Positions 1 to 10,910 of a stretch of DNA of 64,000 bases are shown piece after piece. Below the pieces are notes generated by a model. The model ran no database searches and was not told the origin of the DNA. It saw nothing but the letters and a program-made list of their open reading frames with translations. Each line of letters begins with the position of its first letter. The first letter of the stretch is position 1. Location of the stretch: NCBI GenBank assembly GCA_032622095.1, contig CP136062.1:135694960-135758959 (forward strand), in the 5' to 3' direction. Origin of the DNA: Siphonodentalium dalli. Its lineage: Eukaryota > Mollusca > Scaphopoda > Gadilida > Siphonodentaliidae. Both the position numbers and the translations under genes were made by a program.

Positions 1-250
1 TTATCATTTGCACTGAAGCACAAATAATAGGAGTTAGTTGCACTGAAGTGCAAATATTTATACTGAAGCACAAATATTTTCACTGAAGTGCAAATCATGT
101 ATGCTGAAGCAGAAGTCATTTGCACTGAAGAGAAAATCATTTCTCCTGAAGCATTAATACTGTGTGAAATACATCATATTTGAACAGGCCTAAGTGTAAC
201 TCAATTGCGCTGAAGCACAAGAAAAAAATTTCACTGAAGCGCAAATATTT
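1..250. repeat. Degenerate minisatellite, GCACTGAAGCACAAAT type
   Basis: About ten imperfect copies of a short unit near GCACTGAAGCACAAAT (variants GCACTGAAGTGCAAAT, GCGCTGAAGCACAAG) lie at irregular 20-30 bp spacing. No coding signal is visible. The unit resembles the GCGCTTAAGCGC units at 580-1310, so both may be arms of one decayed array. Confidence 0.7.
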
Positions 251-336
251 TATTATCAATTTATTTGCGGTAAAGCAAAATTACCTTAGACCAACTCGTC
301 CAACTGACTTCCCTCAGATGCTGAATACTGAATACT

Positions 337-441
337 GAGAGCTTTCCGATGAATGGCAACAAGCCATATGTCCGACTAAATCCTGAAAAATTACCCATAA
401 TTCTGCTGTGGTTGAGGAGTCGATTATTTAGGGCATTACTG
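337..441 (-). mobile_element. One arm of the palindromic CAGTAATGCCC MITE
   Basis: The sequence runs from GAGAGCTTTCCGATGAATGG to GGGCATTACTG followed by TA. It matches one complete arm of the palindromic element seen whole at 44579-44791. The other arm is missing and the sequence preceding it is unrelated. Confidence 0.8.
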
Positions 442-579
442 TATGTAATAAACAATCCCCCCTTAATTCCTATATAATAGTCTGCAAAATGATTAACAGG
501 TGATATTTTTTTTAACAAAACATAAAACAACTAGCCATTTGAACCTGATTATGAACCTCATTTGATCTTCGAGGGGTAA

Positions 580-1310
580 AACTTGTTATCACTATTGCGC
601 TTAAAATCACAATTAAATTGCACTTGAGCATAATTTAATTGCGCTTTATATGCATAATTGGGTAGAATTGTGAGTAATTGCAATTAAGAACAATTGAATT
701 GCAGTTATTAAGTGCAATTCAATTGCACTTAAGACAATTAATAATAAATGTGAAAACTATGGGAGGCCGTTTTCACATTTATTAAGTAATTGGACTTAAG
801 CGCAATTGAATTGCGCTTAAGCATTAGGCCCTATCAATTGCACTTTAAAGGCGCAATTAGTTGTACACAAATGAAATTCAATTTCGCTTAAGCGCAATAC
901 AATTGCACTTAAGCACATTTCATTTAACATGCTAGCTGGCAGCAATTGTGCTTAAGCGCAATTAAAAACTATGTAAAAACTATGTAATTTCAATTGCGCT
1001 TAAGCACAATTGAATTGCGCTTAAGCGGAATTATTGATAATCATAAATAAAATCCCTTAATTATTATAGATTAGTCTACAAGATGACTATCCAGCCAAAC
1101 CTGATTATGAACCTCATGTGATTTGATCGTCGAGAATACTTTTTATGCTATTGGCATGTATTGCACTTAAAGTTAAATGCAATCCAATTGCGCTTAAGTT
1201 CAATTGCGCTTAAGTGCAATTGGCTATCAAACGAAGTAATTGCGCTTAAACGTAATTGAATTAGCGTTTAAGAGTAATTGAATTGCGATTAAGTCCAATT
1301 ATTTAATAAA
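580..1310. repeat. Palindromic minisatellite, GCGCTTAAGCGC/CAATTGAATTG units
   Basis: About twenty-five irregular units built from self-complementary words (GCGCTTAAGCGC, CAATTG, GAATTGC). A clean hairpin is embedded, with stems 743-757 and 769-783 (AATAAATGTGAAAAC and its complement). The piece ATTTAATAAATGTGAAAA recurs at about 1302. No gene is seen. Confidence 0.75.
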
Positions 1311-1319
1311 TGTGAAAAA

Positions 1320-2290
1320 TGCCTCCAATAGAAAACAGGCTCACATATACCAATTAATATTATAATATTAATTTTTTTTTTTTTATATACAGTGTACCAG
1401 CAACACACCACCAACTGTTTCATGCAACACTCACAAACGCGACAAATAATAATCTATACAACAATGGGCAGAAGGGAGAAAATGTGATTGGGAAATGGAT
1501 AACAATCAACAACAGCACTAAACCAACATAATAAAACTCATATGAGATCGAGTCTCTTTAGAAATCCCGCCATTCCGAGCTTCCAAAGTTTTAACCCAAG
1601 AAGTCCGTGCATGATCGGAGTGGAAATTGAGTGCACCCCATAAATGCGGAAGTTGACGGAAAAAATCGTTTGTTTCCGTGAATTCGTGAGCAACATGGGC
1701 GATTAATTATTTGTTTTGATTTTTCTGAGGTCATATATACATTGTTATACTGCGAATTATATCATCTCCGTTTCGTCATGGTATATAACAAACTCTCGTT
1801 TTGATTTTTTTACTGTTTAATCCCAGGCAAATCCCCAGAATGCTTGAAAATTTGGACAAGTTTTGTCGAGATCGTCTCCACGGCTGCACAATTGACACTT
1901 TCACTCAGTCTTTTTGTTGTCTTTGAACTCTTTGCACAATAAACTGTGAATGGATACACCATTACTGGTTGCAAAAAAATGCAAAAATCTTACTACATGT
2001 ATGGCCGATGTGGTTAAGATAGTATGTTTATTAATTATTCGTTTCAGTCCATAGACAGTATTTAAATTAAGTTAAAGTTAGACCAGTCCATCATATTTTT
2101 GGAAACTTTAGTTTAAATTAAAGTTAGCAATATCATTACCTTCGTTAGTTGGTGGCTAGACCTTAGTGAACGGGAAGATTTGTTCCTGGTCAACATTCAA
2201 GTTATATTACAATAAACTTACTTACATTTAACAGTCGGTTTATTATGGCCCTGTCATTTTCAGTAGGGTTCCAAAAAGATTCCACGTTGT
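1320..2290. other. Intergenic, nothing recognised
   Basis: AT-rich sequence with short homopolymer tracts (T13 near 1372). No conserved coding pattern, clear TIR element or RNA gene was recognised on either strand. Confidence 0.5.
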
Positions 2291-2298
2291 TAGTAGGC

Positions 2299-2500
2299 AG
2301 GGTTCACGCTGCCGATTGCCAATTTAGCGAATTGTTATAAAAAAAAAAAAAATTGCAACAATAACATTCTGATTTGCAACAGAAATTGGAACCTATCTTT
2401 TTTACTTTTGGAAATTGATCCCAATCAGTCAAAGGCAGCAATAAGCTTGCAGTCAATTGGTCAGAAGCAAAACAAACATTGCCATTCGGTCGTGCCATTA
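2299..2500. mobile_element. Possible decayed hAT-like fragment (CAGGGTTCACGCTG end)
   Basis: CAGGGTTCACGCTG near 2299 resembles the terminal CAGTGTTCACACTG / CAGCGTGAACACTG of the hAT-like element at 23104-24458. The same end, with similar following sequence, recurs at 34697. No matching second end or target duplication was found. Confidence 0.35.
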
Positions 2501-2669
2501 CCTGTTACCTGTTACTTATCTGGAGATTCTGCCTTCAAAGGCACTGCGACGGTCTGTCATGGTTATTCATACAGTTGATTGATATTCATTGCTACTATTT
2601 TCAACAATTGCTAATTTGGTCCCAATTGAAAGTGTAGAAATGATTTGCAGCTTATGTCACATCGACTTA

Positions 2670-3486
2670 TAGAGATGGGCGGTTTTTAAATTTTAAGCTC
2701 GGTATCGGTAAATTTTCGTCAATTTACCGCGGTATCGGTACGGTAAGCAGAATTGCTATTAAATCACAAAACCAGAGCAGAAATTCCCGGTAAATTGAAG
2801 TTTTTAACTGAACAATAAACATGGAAATATGCCCACGGATATACTACATTCGCGACAATAGCTAAATGAGGCAACACAATGACCCAAACAATTATTCAAT
2901 TAAGTGATATTCACACATCTCTTTAATCATTTATACGCAGGTCGTCGCACCGCTTTTGAAAAGAATAAGAGATTGCATGGCTACGATATCGTCAATTTCG
3001 TCACATTTTCGCGAGTGAATAGAATTCACAAATCGTAATCAATAGATGGATCTGTACTATTTTTTAGAAATTGAAAGTAGATTCTGATTCACTGTATAAA
3101 TGAAATCGGACCTTATTTCTGTTTATGCCGCTTGCATTTTCTAACAACTGTGCACATTGATTGTTAGGCCCGTAACTAGGTCAGCCATCTGTGAGTTTTT
3201 ATTCCTTTTGCTCGCCGCAAGGCCTGTCAAACTGATAAAAGGTCACGGTCTTTGTGATGGTTTGATGGATGTGTATAGTACTGAAATTAATTTTAATTAA
3301 AGTACCGGTACCGAATCAAAACTGTTTACTGAGAAACTTTACTCAATACGAAGACACACAAGTTGGCAACACATGAATAATTTCAGTACCGAAAATTCGG
3401 TATTTTTAGTTCTGATTCGGTACGGTAAATCGGTATTACGCTGATACCGATACCGCACGGTAAATACCGAGTACCGCCCATCTCTA
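2670..3486. mobile_element. hAT-like non-autonomous element, TSD TCGACTTA
   Basis: 817 bp. It begins TAGAGATGGGCGG and ends CCGCCCATCTCTA, flanked by an exact 8-bp duplication TCGACTTA (2662-2669 and 3487-3494). An 8-bp TSD and YAGRG-type termini are typical of the hAT superfamily. The subterminal regions are rich in CGGTA/TACCG words (GGTATCGGTA, GGTACCGGTACC), possible transposase-binding repeats. No transposase ORF is present, so it would need a trans-acting enzyme. Confidence 0.88.
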
Positions 3487-3770
3487 TCGACTTATTATAA
3501 TGCTGGAGTGAATGGCTTTCGAATTTCTAATTGATTATTACAGTAGTACCGTAGGCTATTGACTGCAATTTGACAAACATTACAGTCACACAATGGGGTT
3601 CCTGAAGTCTAACTCGTTAGGAAACTGTGTTTTGATAGTGGTGTGAGATAAATTATCAAAAATATGTGCCCTTCAAGCTTCATAACTCAGCTTTCACAAA
3701 CAGCAAATATTATTCGTAAGGGTTTTTTTTTTGTTGGAAATACTCAATTCAAAAGTAGCACCAAAATATA

Positions 3771-4027
3771 GGTAGAGGGGTAATGTTGCAAGAGCTATAC
3801 TCGACCTTCACCTCAGAATTGGAGTCACATTATTTTCTACGAATTAACGGCCCATAACAGGTTTCTACATGTAGAACACCAAAGTGGGTGGAACATCTTG
3901 ATATATAAGTCAAATTGCACATGCAGTGTGGGTGGAGTCGATTTGAGACTATGGATGCGCGCCCTACGAGTATATCATTGATCGAGATCAAGGATGAGTA
4001 TAGCTCTATCAACATTACCCCTCTACC
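3771..4027. mobile_element. Mutator-like MITE, 9-bp TSD CAAAATATA
   Basis: 257 bp. Termini GGTAGAGGGGTAATGTTG and its complement are followed inward by a second complementary stretch (GAGCTATACTC / GAGTATAGCTC). Exact 9-bp flanking repeats CAAAATATA lie at 3762-3770 and 4028-4036. A 9-bp duplication points to the Mutator/MULE group. There is no coding capacity. Confidence 0.8.
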
Positions 4028-4036
4028 CAAAATATA

Positions 4037-5410
4037 TGGGTTGGAAAAAAAGTAGCAAAAGGAAATGAAGAGTGGCTAAAAATTTATGAAATTGGCAACT
4101 GAGAATTTTGGACCAGCATGAACCCAGTCACTTACATGTAGGCCTATCGACGATCACTTTTCTGGAGGTCTCTCAAGATTTGTCTCTGACTATTGGCTTA
4201 TTTGGGGGGGTGGATTTTCATTCTTTTCATTTTATTGTCATCTTTGCTCAAAATTAATATGAATGTCGCGCGACCCCCAAGCCAACTTCTCCTTGTTTGT
4301 AATTGACTTATAAAATAATAAAACTAAGTAGATTCCATTAGAATATAGTGTAATTTATTGTTTTATTGAATAAAACATGGAAAAACATGATGTTTACAAT
4401 AGAGATCGATATTTGCCATGAAAAAGCTATAAACGTTCCCTGTTTGTGAACAATATTCAACCTGCTTAAAAGATCACCACCCTCCCACAAATGCTCAATG
4501 TTTGCATCCATACTAGGGCCCAAAAAAAAAAACATCTCTGTTTCTGATAATACAGGGAAATTTTTCCAGGCAGGGATTTTTTTTAACCAGCCATTTGAAA
4601 GCGATAAAATTGTGTAGTGCACCCCTTTAACATGCATTAAAGAGTTTTTAATATCACATACTTAGTGAGGTTTGTCATTTTCCTTTAAGCAGGTGTACAG
4701 GTATATCAGTTCACTTGATTCCAATAAACTTTCAGAGACAACTTACAATGTATATTTTTGCTACTAGAATGAGCTCCTGTGTGAAGAACCGAGGTATTGG
4801 CTATGGCCATGGGTTTAGAGTTATTCCTCTTGCATGGAATATCTGTCTGATGTTCATGGGCTTGAGGTTACACATTTTATGCCATCCTATTCAGTTGTGC
4901 CCACGCAATTTTCCAGGTGGTGCTGGTGTTGAAAGGGAGAATGTTTTATGCAATAAATACTTGCCATTTCAATCAAATATGTCGTATGTTCATTCCCTCA
5001 TATTTCTCTTCATAGAAGATCATTATTTTTATATGACAACTTGTCCATATTGTCAAATCACTAAATAGTATTGTTGTTCAAGGTCACATATTTCCGACCT
5101 ATTTCGTGTCAACCCCGGAAAGTTTTAATTAGCAGAATTTATTACCTGCTATCTTTCAGTGCAATTAACAGCAAGTTATCACCTACAGTACATGTACATG
5201 TTTGGACATCAGATGATCAGAAATGCGTGTTTAATATGTGCATACAGTGTGAGTTGTTTCTATCTTACTAGTATTTGCTACTAAGTCGGTATAAAGATCA
5301 AAGAGTCTGCCCTAAATAGTTACGCTGAGTTGATTCGCGTGACCCGCATGTGTTTGTTGTATGACACAGTGACCCACTTAGTGTGTCCTTCATAACAGGC
5401 AGTTGTTTAT
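4037..5410. other. Intergenic, nothing recognised
   Basis: ORFs up to 117 codons occur (for example 4715-5068) but none shows a recognisable domain, splice structure or conservation pattern. No TIR-bounded element was identified. Confidence 0.5.
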
Positions 5411-7154
5411 TGTCCCCCGACGTTTCCGTCGGAGGACTATAGAAATGACCCTCGTCCGTCCGTCCGTCCGTCCGTCTGTCCGTTCGTGCGTCCGTCTGTC
5501 CGTGCGTCCGAGATTGGGTACCTTCATGGTGTAATCAACTCCTCCTACAGTTTTAAACGTAGAGATTTGAAACTCTTGGATATTGTTCCTAACATGTTGG
5601 TGATTTGCAACATCTATAAAGCTAATCAAAAATATAATTTTTTCCATATTTTTGGGGGGGTTTTCGACTTAGAAAATTTGGAACATTTTTTTTTGCCTTT
5701 TGGATGAGATTGGGTACCTTCATGGTGTAATCAACTCCTCCTACAGTTTTAAATGTAGAGATTTGAAACTCTGGGATATTGTTCCTAACATGTTGGTGAT
5801 TTGCAACATCTATAAAGCTAATCAAAAATATAATTTTTTCCATATTTTTGGGGGGGTTTTCGACTTAGAAAATTTGGAACATTTTTGCCTTTTGGATGAG
5901 ATTGGGTACCTTCATGGTGTAATCAACTCCTCCTACAGTTTTAAATGTAGAGATTTGAAACTCTGGGATATTTTTCCTAACATGTTGGTGAGTTGCAACA
6001 TCTATATAGCTAATCAAAAATATAATTTTTTCCATATTTTTGGGGGGGTTTTCGACTTAGAAAATTTGGAACATTTTTGCCTTTTGGATGAGATTGGGTA
6101 CCTTCATGGTGTAATCAACTCCTCCTACAGTTTTAAATGTAGAGATTTGAAACTCTGGGATATTGTTCCTAACCTGTTGGTGATTTGCAACATCTATATA
6201 GCTAATACAAAATATCATTTTTTCCATATTTTTGGGGGGTTTTCGACTTAGAAAATTTGGAACATTTTTGCCTTTTGGATGAGATTGGGTACCTTCATGG
6301 TGTAATCAACTCCTCCTACAGTTTTAAATGTAGAGATTTGAAACTCTGGGATATTGTTCCTAACATGTTGGTGATTTGCAACATCTATATAGCTAATACA
6401 AAAATATCATTTTTTTCGCGTTTGCATGCGTTTGTTCATCGGGTTGTTTTGTCTGTCCGTCCGTCCGTCTGTCCGTGCGTCCGTGCGTCCGAGATTGGGT
6501 ACCTTCATGGTGTAATCAACTCCTCCTACAGTTTTAAATGTAGAGATTTGAAACTCTGGGATATTGTTCCTAACATGTTGGTGATTTGCAACATCTATAA
6601 AGCTAATCAAAAAAAAAAAAAATCCATATATTTGGGGGGGTTTTCGACTTAGAAAATTTGGAACATTTTTGCCTTTTGGATGAGATTGGGTACCTTCATG
6701 GTGTAATCAACTTCTCCTACAGTTTTAAATGTAGAGATTTGAAACTCTGGGATATTGTTCCTAACATGTTGGTGATTTGCAACATATATATAGCTAATAC
6801 AAAATATCATTTTTTCCATATTTTTGGGGGGTTTTCGAATTAGAAAATTTGGAACATTTTTGCCTTTTGGATGAGATTGGGTACCTTCATGGTGTAATCA
6901 ACTCCTCCTACAGTTTTAAATGTAGAGATTTGAAACTCTGGGATATTGTTCCTAACATGTTGGTGATTTGCAACATCTATATAGCTAATACAAAAATATC
7001 ATTTTTTTCGCGTTTGCATGCGTTTGTTCATCAGGTTGTTTTGTCCAAGAAATTTTGCGGTGGTTTGCAACATCTATATACTGTATAACATTGTTGCAAA
7101 TAGTATCCTTCTAACAAATCCAATCATGAAGTTTACCACTCGAGTCGGGGGACA
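5411..7154 (+). mobile_element. Pearl-like (Helitron-derived) element with tandem core
   Basis: It opens with TGTCCCCCGAC and a CCGACG/CGTCGG hairpin. A (GTCC)n microsatellite (5455-5510) and eight ~192-bp core repeats follow, and it closes with GTCGGGGGACA (7144-7154), the complement of its start. This order (hairpin end, tetranucleotide tract, tandem core) matches what is known of the pearl/HINE class in molluscs. A second GTCC tract at 6450-6492 between cores 5 and 6 suggests that the front half was duplicated internally. Confidence 0.7.
5513..7065 (+). repeat. ~192-bp tandem repeat, 8 copies
   Basis: Units start at about 5513, 5709, 5901, 6093, 6284, 6494, 6685 and 6876, with periods of 191-196 bp (210 across the inner microsatellite). 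The first bases are ATTGGGTACCTTCATGG. At 192 bp a unit is exactly 64 codons, so a reading frame stays open for 183 codons at 5700-6251. The frame shifts wherever a unit has 191 bp, which argues against protein selection. Confidence 0.9.
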
Positions 7155-7567
7155 TGTGGTCTGCGACCTTTTATTTAAATTGGGTTAAGCTCTAGTTACT
7201 GTGAATACTCCAGGATGCCTATGCAATTTATATTGGAAACTGCTATCTTCTGGTCAATGGTGACGGCGATTTCGGCTTTTACCTGGGCAATGTCGATTGT
7301 CGACGCTAATTCCCAGGGCTGATTACGGAATACGAACTGTAGTCCGTTATATTGCAATGAAATTCCCATTTTTGGATGTGTTTTGTGAGCATGATTTACA
7401 CAGTTAATTAACTTAATTATGCTAATGACTCATTGAATTAAATTAATGACTGCAACTAATAGAAAATGGGAGATGATTTTGCATATTTATACATGGAATT
7501 TTTCCAGGTGGCACAAAAATAAAACGGGATGCGTACAAATTTTGCAAAATGAACAAAATGAAAAACC
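7155..7567. other. Intergenic, nothing recognised
   Basis: No coding, RNA or clear mobile-element signal was seen here. Confidence 0.45.
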
Positions 7568-7631
7568 GTCGGGAGCTCCGAAATAGGGGCGGGCGGGTCA
7601 CCGGAAACACAGGTATATATTTTTTTGGCCT
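7568..7631 (+). mobile_element. Solo end of a GGCCAAAA-type element
   Basis: The sequence CCGGAAACACAGGTATATATTTTTTTGGCC resembles the right terminus of the element at 7983-8811 (CGGAAACATAG...TTTTGGCC). No partner end is evident, so this is probably a remnant or the edge of an overlapping copy. Confidence 0.45.
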
Positions 7632-7982
7632 AAATAATAATTCAAAAAGTGAGACATAGTAGACAAAATAATGTTTTTCAAATGATCATTTTATTTAATC
7701 ATAATGCCTAAAATAAAAACATAAATTATAACAAACATGAGGCATGATCCAAGGCGGGGCAATTTCGGAGAAAAATTGGCATATCATGACGAGAAATCTG
7801 AAGTGCCACGGAGAAACACTGGTCCTGGGAATATTGGGTGCTGAATGATACTCCTTCTGGTTACAGCAAGATGTTTAAAACAACCGATGGTATAAAGGTC
7901 AACATCGCCAAGATTTAACGTTTTATCGAATCCTAGAACTATTGTAGCTGCTGTAGTTGCAACAGAATTGTTGATTATCCAT

Positions 7983-8811
7983 AAGGCCAAAAAAAAAAAG
8001 ATTGTATGTTTCCGATAACAGAGCAAAAAAATTAGGGTAGGTAGGTAGGGAAATATATATTTTTTAAATTTATTTTGATATTTTCTATCCAGCTTCAGAA
8101 ATATTGAACTACCTCGACCGAAATGACATAAAATGCCAACTCGGGTTGAGGGGAAAGTATTACTTGATCAACACTGTGGAAATATACATTAAGATTGATA
8201 AAAGATCAAACTTACTTCATGCTTATAACTTATATGTTTTTTATTATTCACATACCATATTTTCATAAATTTGGCTATAAACTTGGTACGAAATTCATGT
8301 CGCTAACTTTTTATAAGAATTTTACACATAATACCGCCATTATACCGTACTTGTATTGTGACTACTACATCCCATTGTCTGGAGGTAGTCATGAGTACAC
8401 CCAACCTAGCATGCCTGGTTTTTGGAAACAGTAGCTATACATGTACACCTAACATGTGGTGATAACCTCTATACATGTACATGTATATATACAGATAAAC
8501 ACCCACCATGTCTGTTGATAGTGTTCCTATGTTCCATAAGACCCAAACAAGGCATGAAGCAGGCATGAGATCCACTCTCTGAAAAATGCATGCCCATCAG
8601 TCAACAACCCATCACACACCTGGGGGCGCTGAGACAGCAGTCACTTCATGGTCACTTTTCACAGGGATATGTTAGAAACCATGTGTTTTGAACACTAATG
8701 ACCATCCAATGACCATTTTTTTTCTCAAAATATCAATAAAAAGATTAGGGTCGGCGGGTTATTATTAGGGTCGGCCGATGTACGGAAACATAGCATTATT
8801 TTTTTTTGGCC
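7983..8811. mobile_element. GGCCAAAAAA-ended inverted-repeat element
   Basis: About 830 bp between AGGCCAAAAAAAAA (followed by TGTATGTTTCCG) and the complementary CGGAAACATAG...TTTTTTTTTGGCCT. Inner sequence next to both ends contains TTAGGGT/ACCCTAA words. No convincing ORF. The target duplication is unclear. It is related to the ends at 27387-29447, so it is a dispersed family with unassigned transposase. Confidence 0.55.
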
Positions 8812-8889
8812 TAATCTGATGTTTTGTATAGAGAATCAGTCGGCACCTTTTCCTTTGAGTGGATTACTTTTTTTAGCTAAACTTTACTT

Positions 8890-9110
8890 TGTACAGTGAG
8901 CTATTGTCGTTGGTTGGCGTCCATTTTCTGTGTGTGTGTATGTCTGTGCGTTTGTCCATTCGTCAACATTTTCTCTGGCTCACCCTACAGGCCAAATCCT
9001 TCATCTGATTATCACCAAACTTCATATGGATCTTTGGGGTGACCTCTAGATGGGAGCCATCTACCGGTATTTTATCTGAAAATCGTTAAAATACATGGCC
9101 TCCAACAGCC
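8890..9110 (+). mobile_element. Left part of a split pearl-like repeat array
   Basis: Contains a GTGTGTGT/GTCTGTGCGTTTGTCC tract and then one core unit with the words ATCACCAAACTTCATATGG and GACCTCTAGATGGGAGCCAT. The array resumes at 10911, so the elements at 9112-10910 were inserted into it. Confidence 0.65.
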
Positions 9111-9111
9111 A

Positions 9112-10460
9112 TTTTTATGTTTACCCATACCATAGTATGGTAAACATAATGTCGACGTCCGCATTGACCACTCGTCGTGTGTCCGTCCGTCCGTCCGTCC
9201 GTCTGTCTGTCTGTCTGTCCGTAGACACTTTACGCATGGTGCGATAACTCAAATATTTTCTATCCGATCGGAACTAAATTTTGTATATGAGTTTCTCAGA
9301 CCAAAATACAGATCGAGTTCGAATATGGGTTTGATCCGAGTTTTTTTTACGGAGTTATGGCCCTTTTTCGTCTTCGAATTCACGCATGCTGTCATAACTC
9401 AAACAATTTTTATCTGATCGGAACCAAATTTGGTATGCGAGTTTCAGAGCCCAAAATACAGATCGAGTTCGAATATGGGTTTGATCAGAGTTTTTTTTAC
9501 GGAGTTATGGCCCTTTTTCGACTTAGAATTCATGGATGCTACGATAACTAAAAAAATATTATCTCATGAGAACCAAATTTGGTATGTGAGTTTCTCTATC
9601 TAAAATACAATTCGAGTTCGAATATGGGTTTGATCAGATTATTTTTAATGGAGTTATGGCCCTTTGATATAGAATTCATCCATGCTTCGATAGCTCAACC
9701 AGTTATCGTCTGATAGGAACCAAATTTGGTATGTGAGTTTCTCAACTCAAAATACAGATCAAGTTTGAATATGGGTTAGATCCTATTTTTTATACCAGAG
9801 TTATGGCCCTTTTTAACTAAGGATTGAACAGATTCGATATTTTTATGCTTCTCATGTAGAACCATAGCAGCTAACCCCTGTGATATCAGTTAGCACTGAG
9901 AGAGAGAATAGATTAACTTGTATTATTGGACATTAGAGTTATTTTTAGCCATCATATTGTCCTGGGCACAGTGGAAGGTGTAATTGGACAGAGAACCATC
10001 TGTTGTTTAATGTTTATTGTATTTCCATACAGCTCTCTGGTTTAGGATATCAATGCAGTGTTCCAGTGACATACCTGTACCTAATTTTATTGAGTTAAAA
10101 TTGTTAACCCTTGTCATCAATTTTATGCTTTTGAATATTTTTCATGTAATCATTCTATTATATCCCTTTCACTTGTATGGATTTTTGTGGTTAAAATGAA
10201 CCCTTAATTCTCAACATTCCTTGTACTTAGCAGAAATACCTTTCATCTGATATATCTCATTTTATTGAGATGTATGTAAATTTTGTATGTGAATTTCTCA
10301 GCCCAAAATACAGATAGATTTCGAATTTGGGTTTGATCCATTTTTTTTATATTTTAAACAGAGTTATGGCTTATGGATTTTCGTGTCAGAACTGAAAATA
10401 GCTGATCACTATCGCCAAGGTATGGGTTAAACATCTGCCGATCGTGATCGGCCTCTCGTT
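9112..10460 (+). mobile_element. Pearl-like element with palindromic start and hairpin end
   Basis: It starts with an imperfect palindrome (9117-9147, ATGTTTACC...GGTAAACAT). A (GTCC)n(GTCT)n tract follows (9180-9220), then four ~140-bp core units that include the words ACCAAATTTGGTATG and GAGTTATGGCCCTTTTT. It ends with a hairpin GCCGATCGTGATCGGC followed by CTCTCGTT. An inverted copy with the same two ends lies at 46730-49384, which fixes both boundaries. Non-coding. The structure fits the Helitron-derived pearl/HINE class. Confidence 0.7.
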
Positions 10461-10910
10461 ATACCCCCCGCAACGAGTTGTGGGGGGTATACTGGAATCA
10501 GCTTGTCGAGCTGTCCGTCGTACCGTGGAAAAAAAATGTCCGAGCTTTTATTCCTACATTTTCTGGTCAATATTTTTGAAACTTGGCACAGATATTTAGT
10601 ACCTTGGGAACCTGTGCACCTGCAATTATGATGTCTGTCCTACATTTTTTCATGGAGTTATCCCCCTTTTTTCATGGAGTTATCCCCCTTTTTCGACTTA
10701 GAACATTTTCGCAACATGCATAATTTTGTCCGAGCTTTTATTCCTACATTTTTCGTTCAATAGGTTTAAGATTAGGGTTAGGGTTGTGCACCTGCAATGG
10801 GAACTGTTATTTTATTATTTTAACTAAATGTTTACTGACATGTGAAACCTTTTAGTATTTTAAAAACACGGGGTGTATCCTTAGTCCCATTGGGACAGTC
10901 ACACCTCTAG
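10459..10910 (+). mobile_element. Short Helitron-like element ending in hairpin plus CTAG
   Basis: The 5' end is a hairpin (TACCCCCCGCAACGAG ... TTGTGGGGGGTA). The 3' end has a GTCCC-ATT-GGGAC hairpin (10884-10896) and, 10 nt further on, CTAG, followed by T. That is the classic Helitron 3' terminus (hairpin, short spacer, CTRR). It carries TTAGGGTTAGGG at 10772-10783. A second copy lies inverted at 43543-44292. Confidence 0.7.

Noticed and set aside
4715..5068. 117-codon plus-strand ORF
   Set aside because: No recognisable domain, no splice context and ordinary intergenic composition; length is within chance for AT-rich DNA of this size.
5700..6251. 183-codon ORF of repeated 64-residue units
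   Set aside because: It follows the 192-bp tandem core of a non-coding pearl-like element. Units of 191 bp break the frame and stops follow.
5513..7065. CRISPR-like direct repeat array
   Set aside because: The units are whole ~192-bp tandem copies without unique spacers, in an intron-bearing animal genome.
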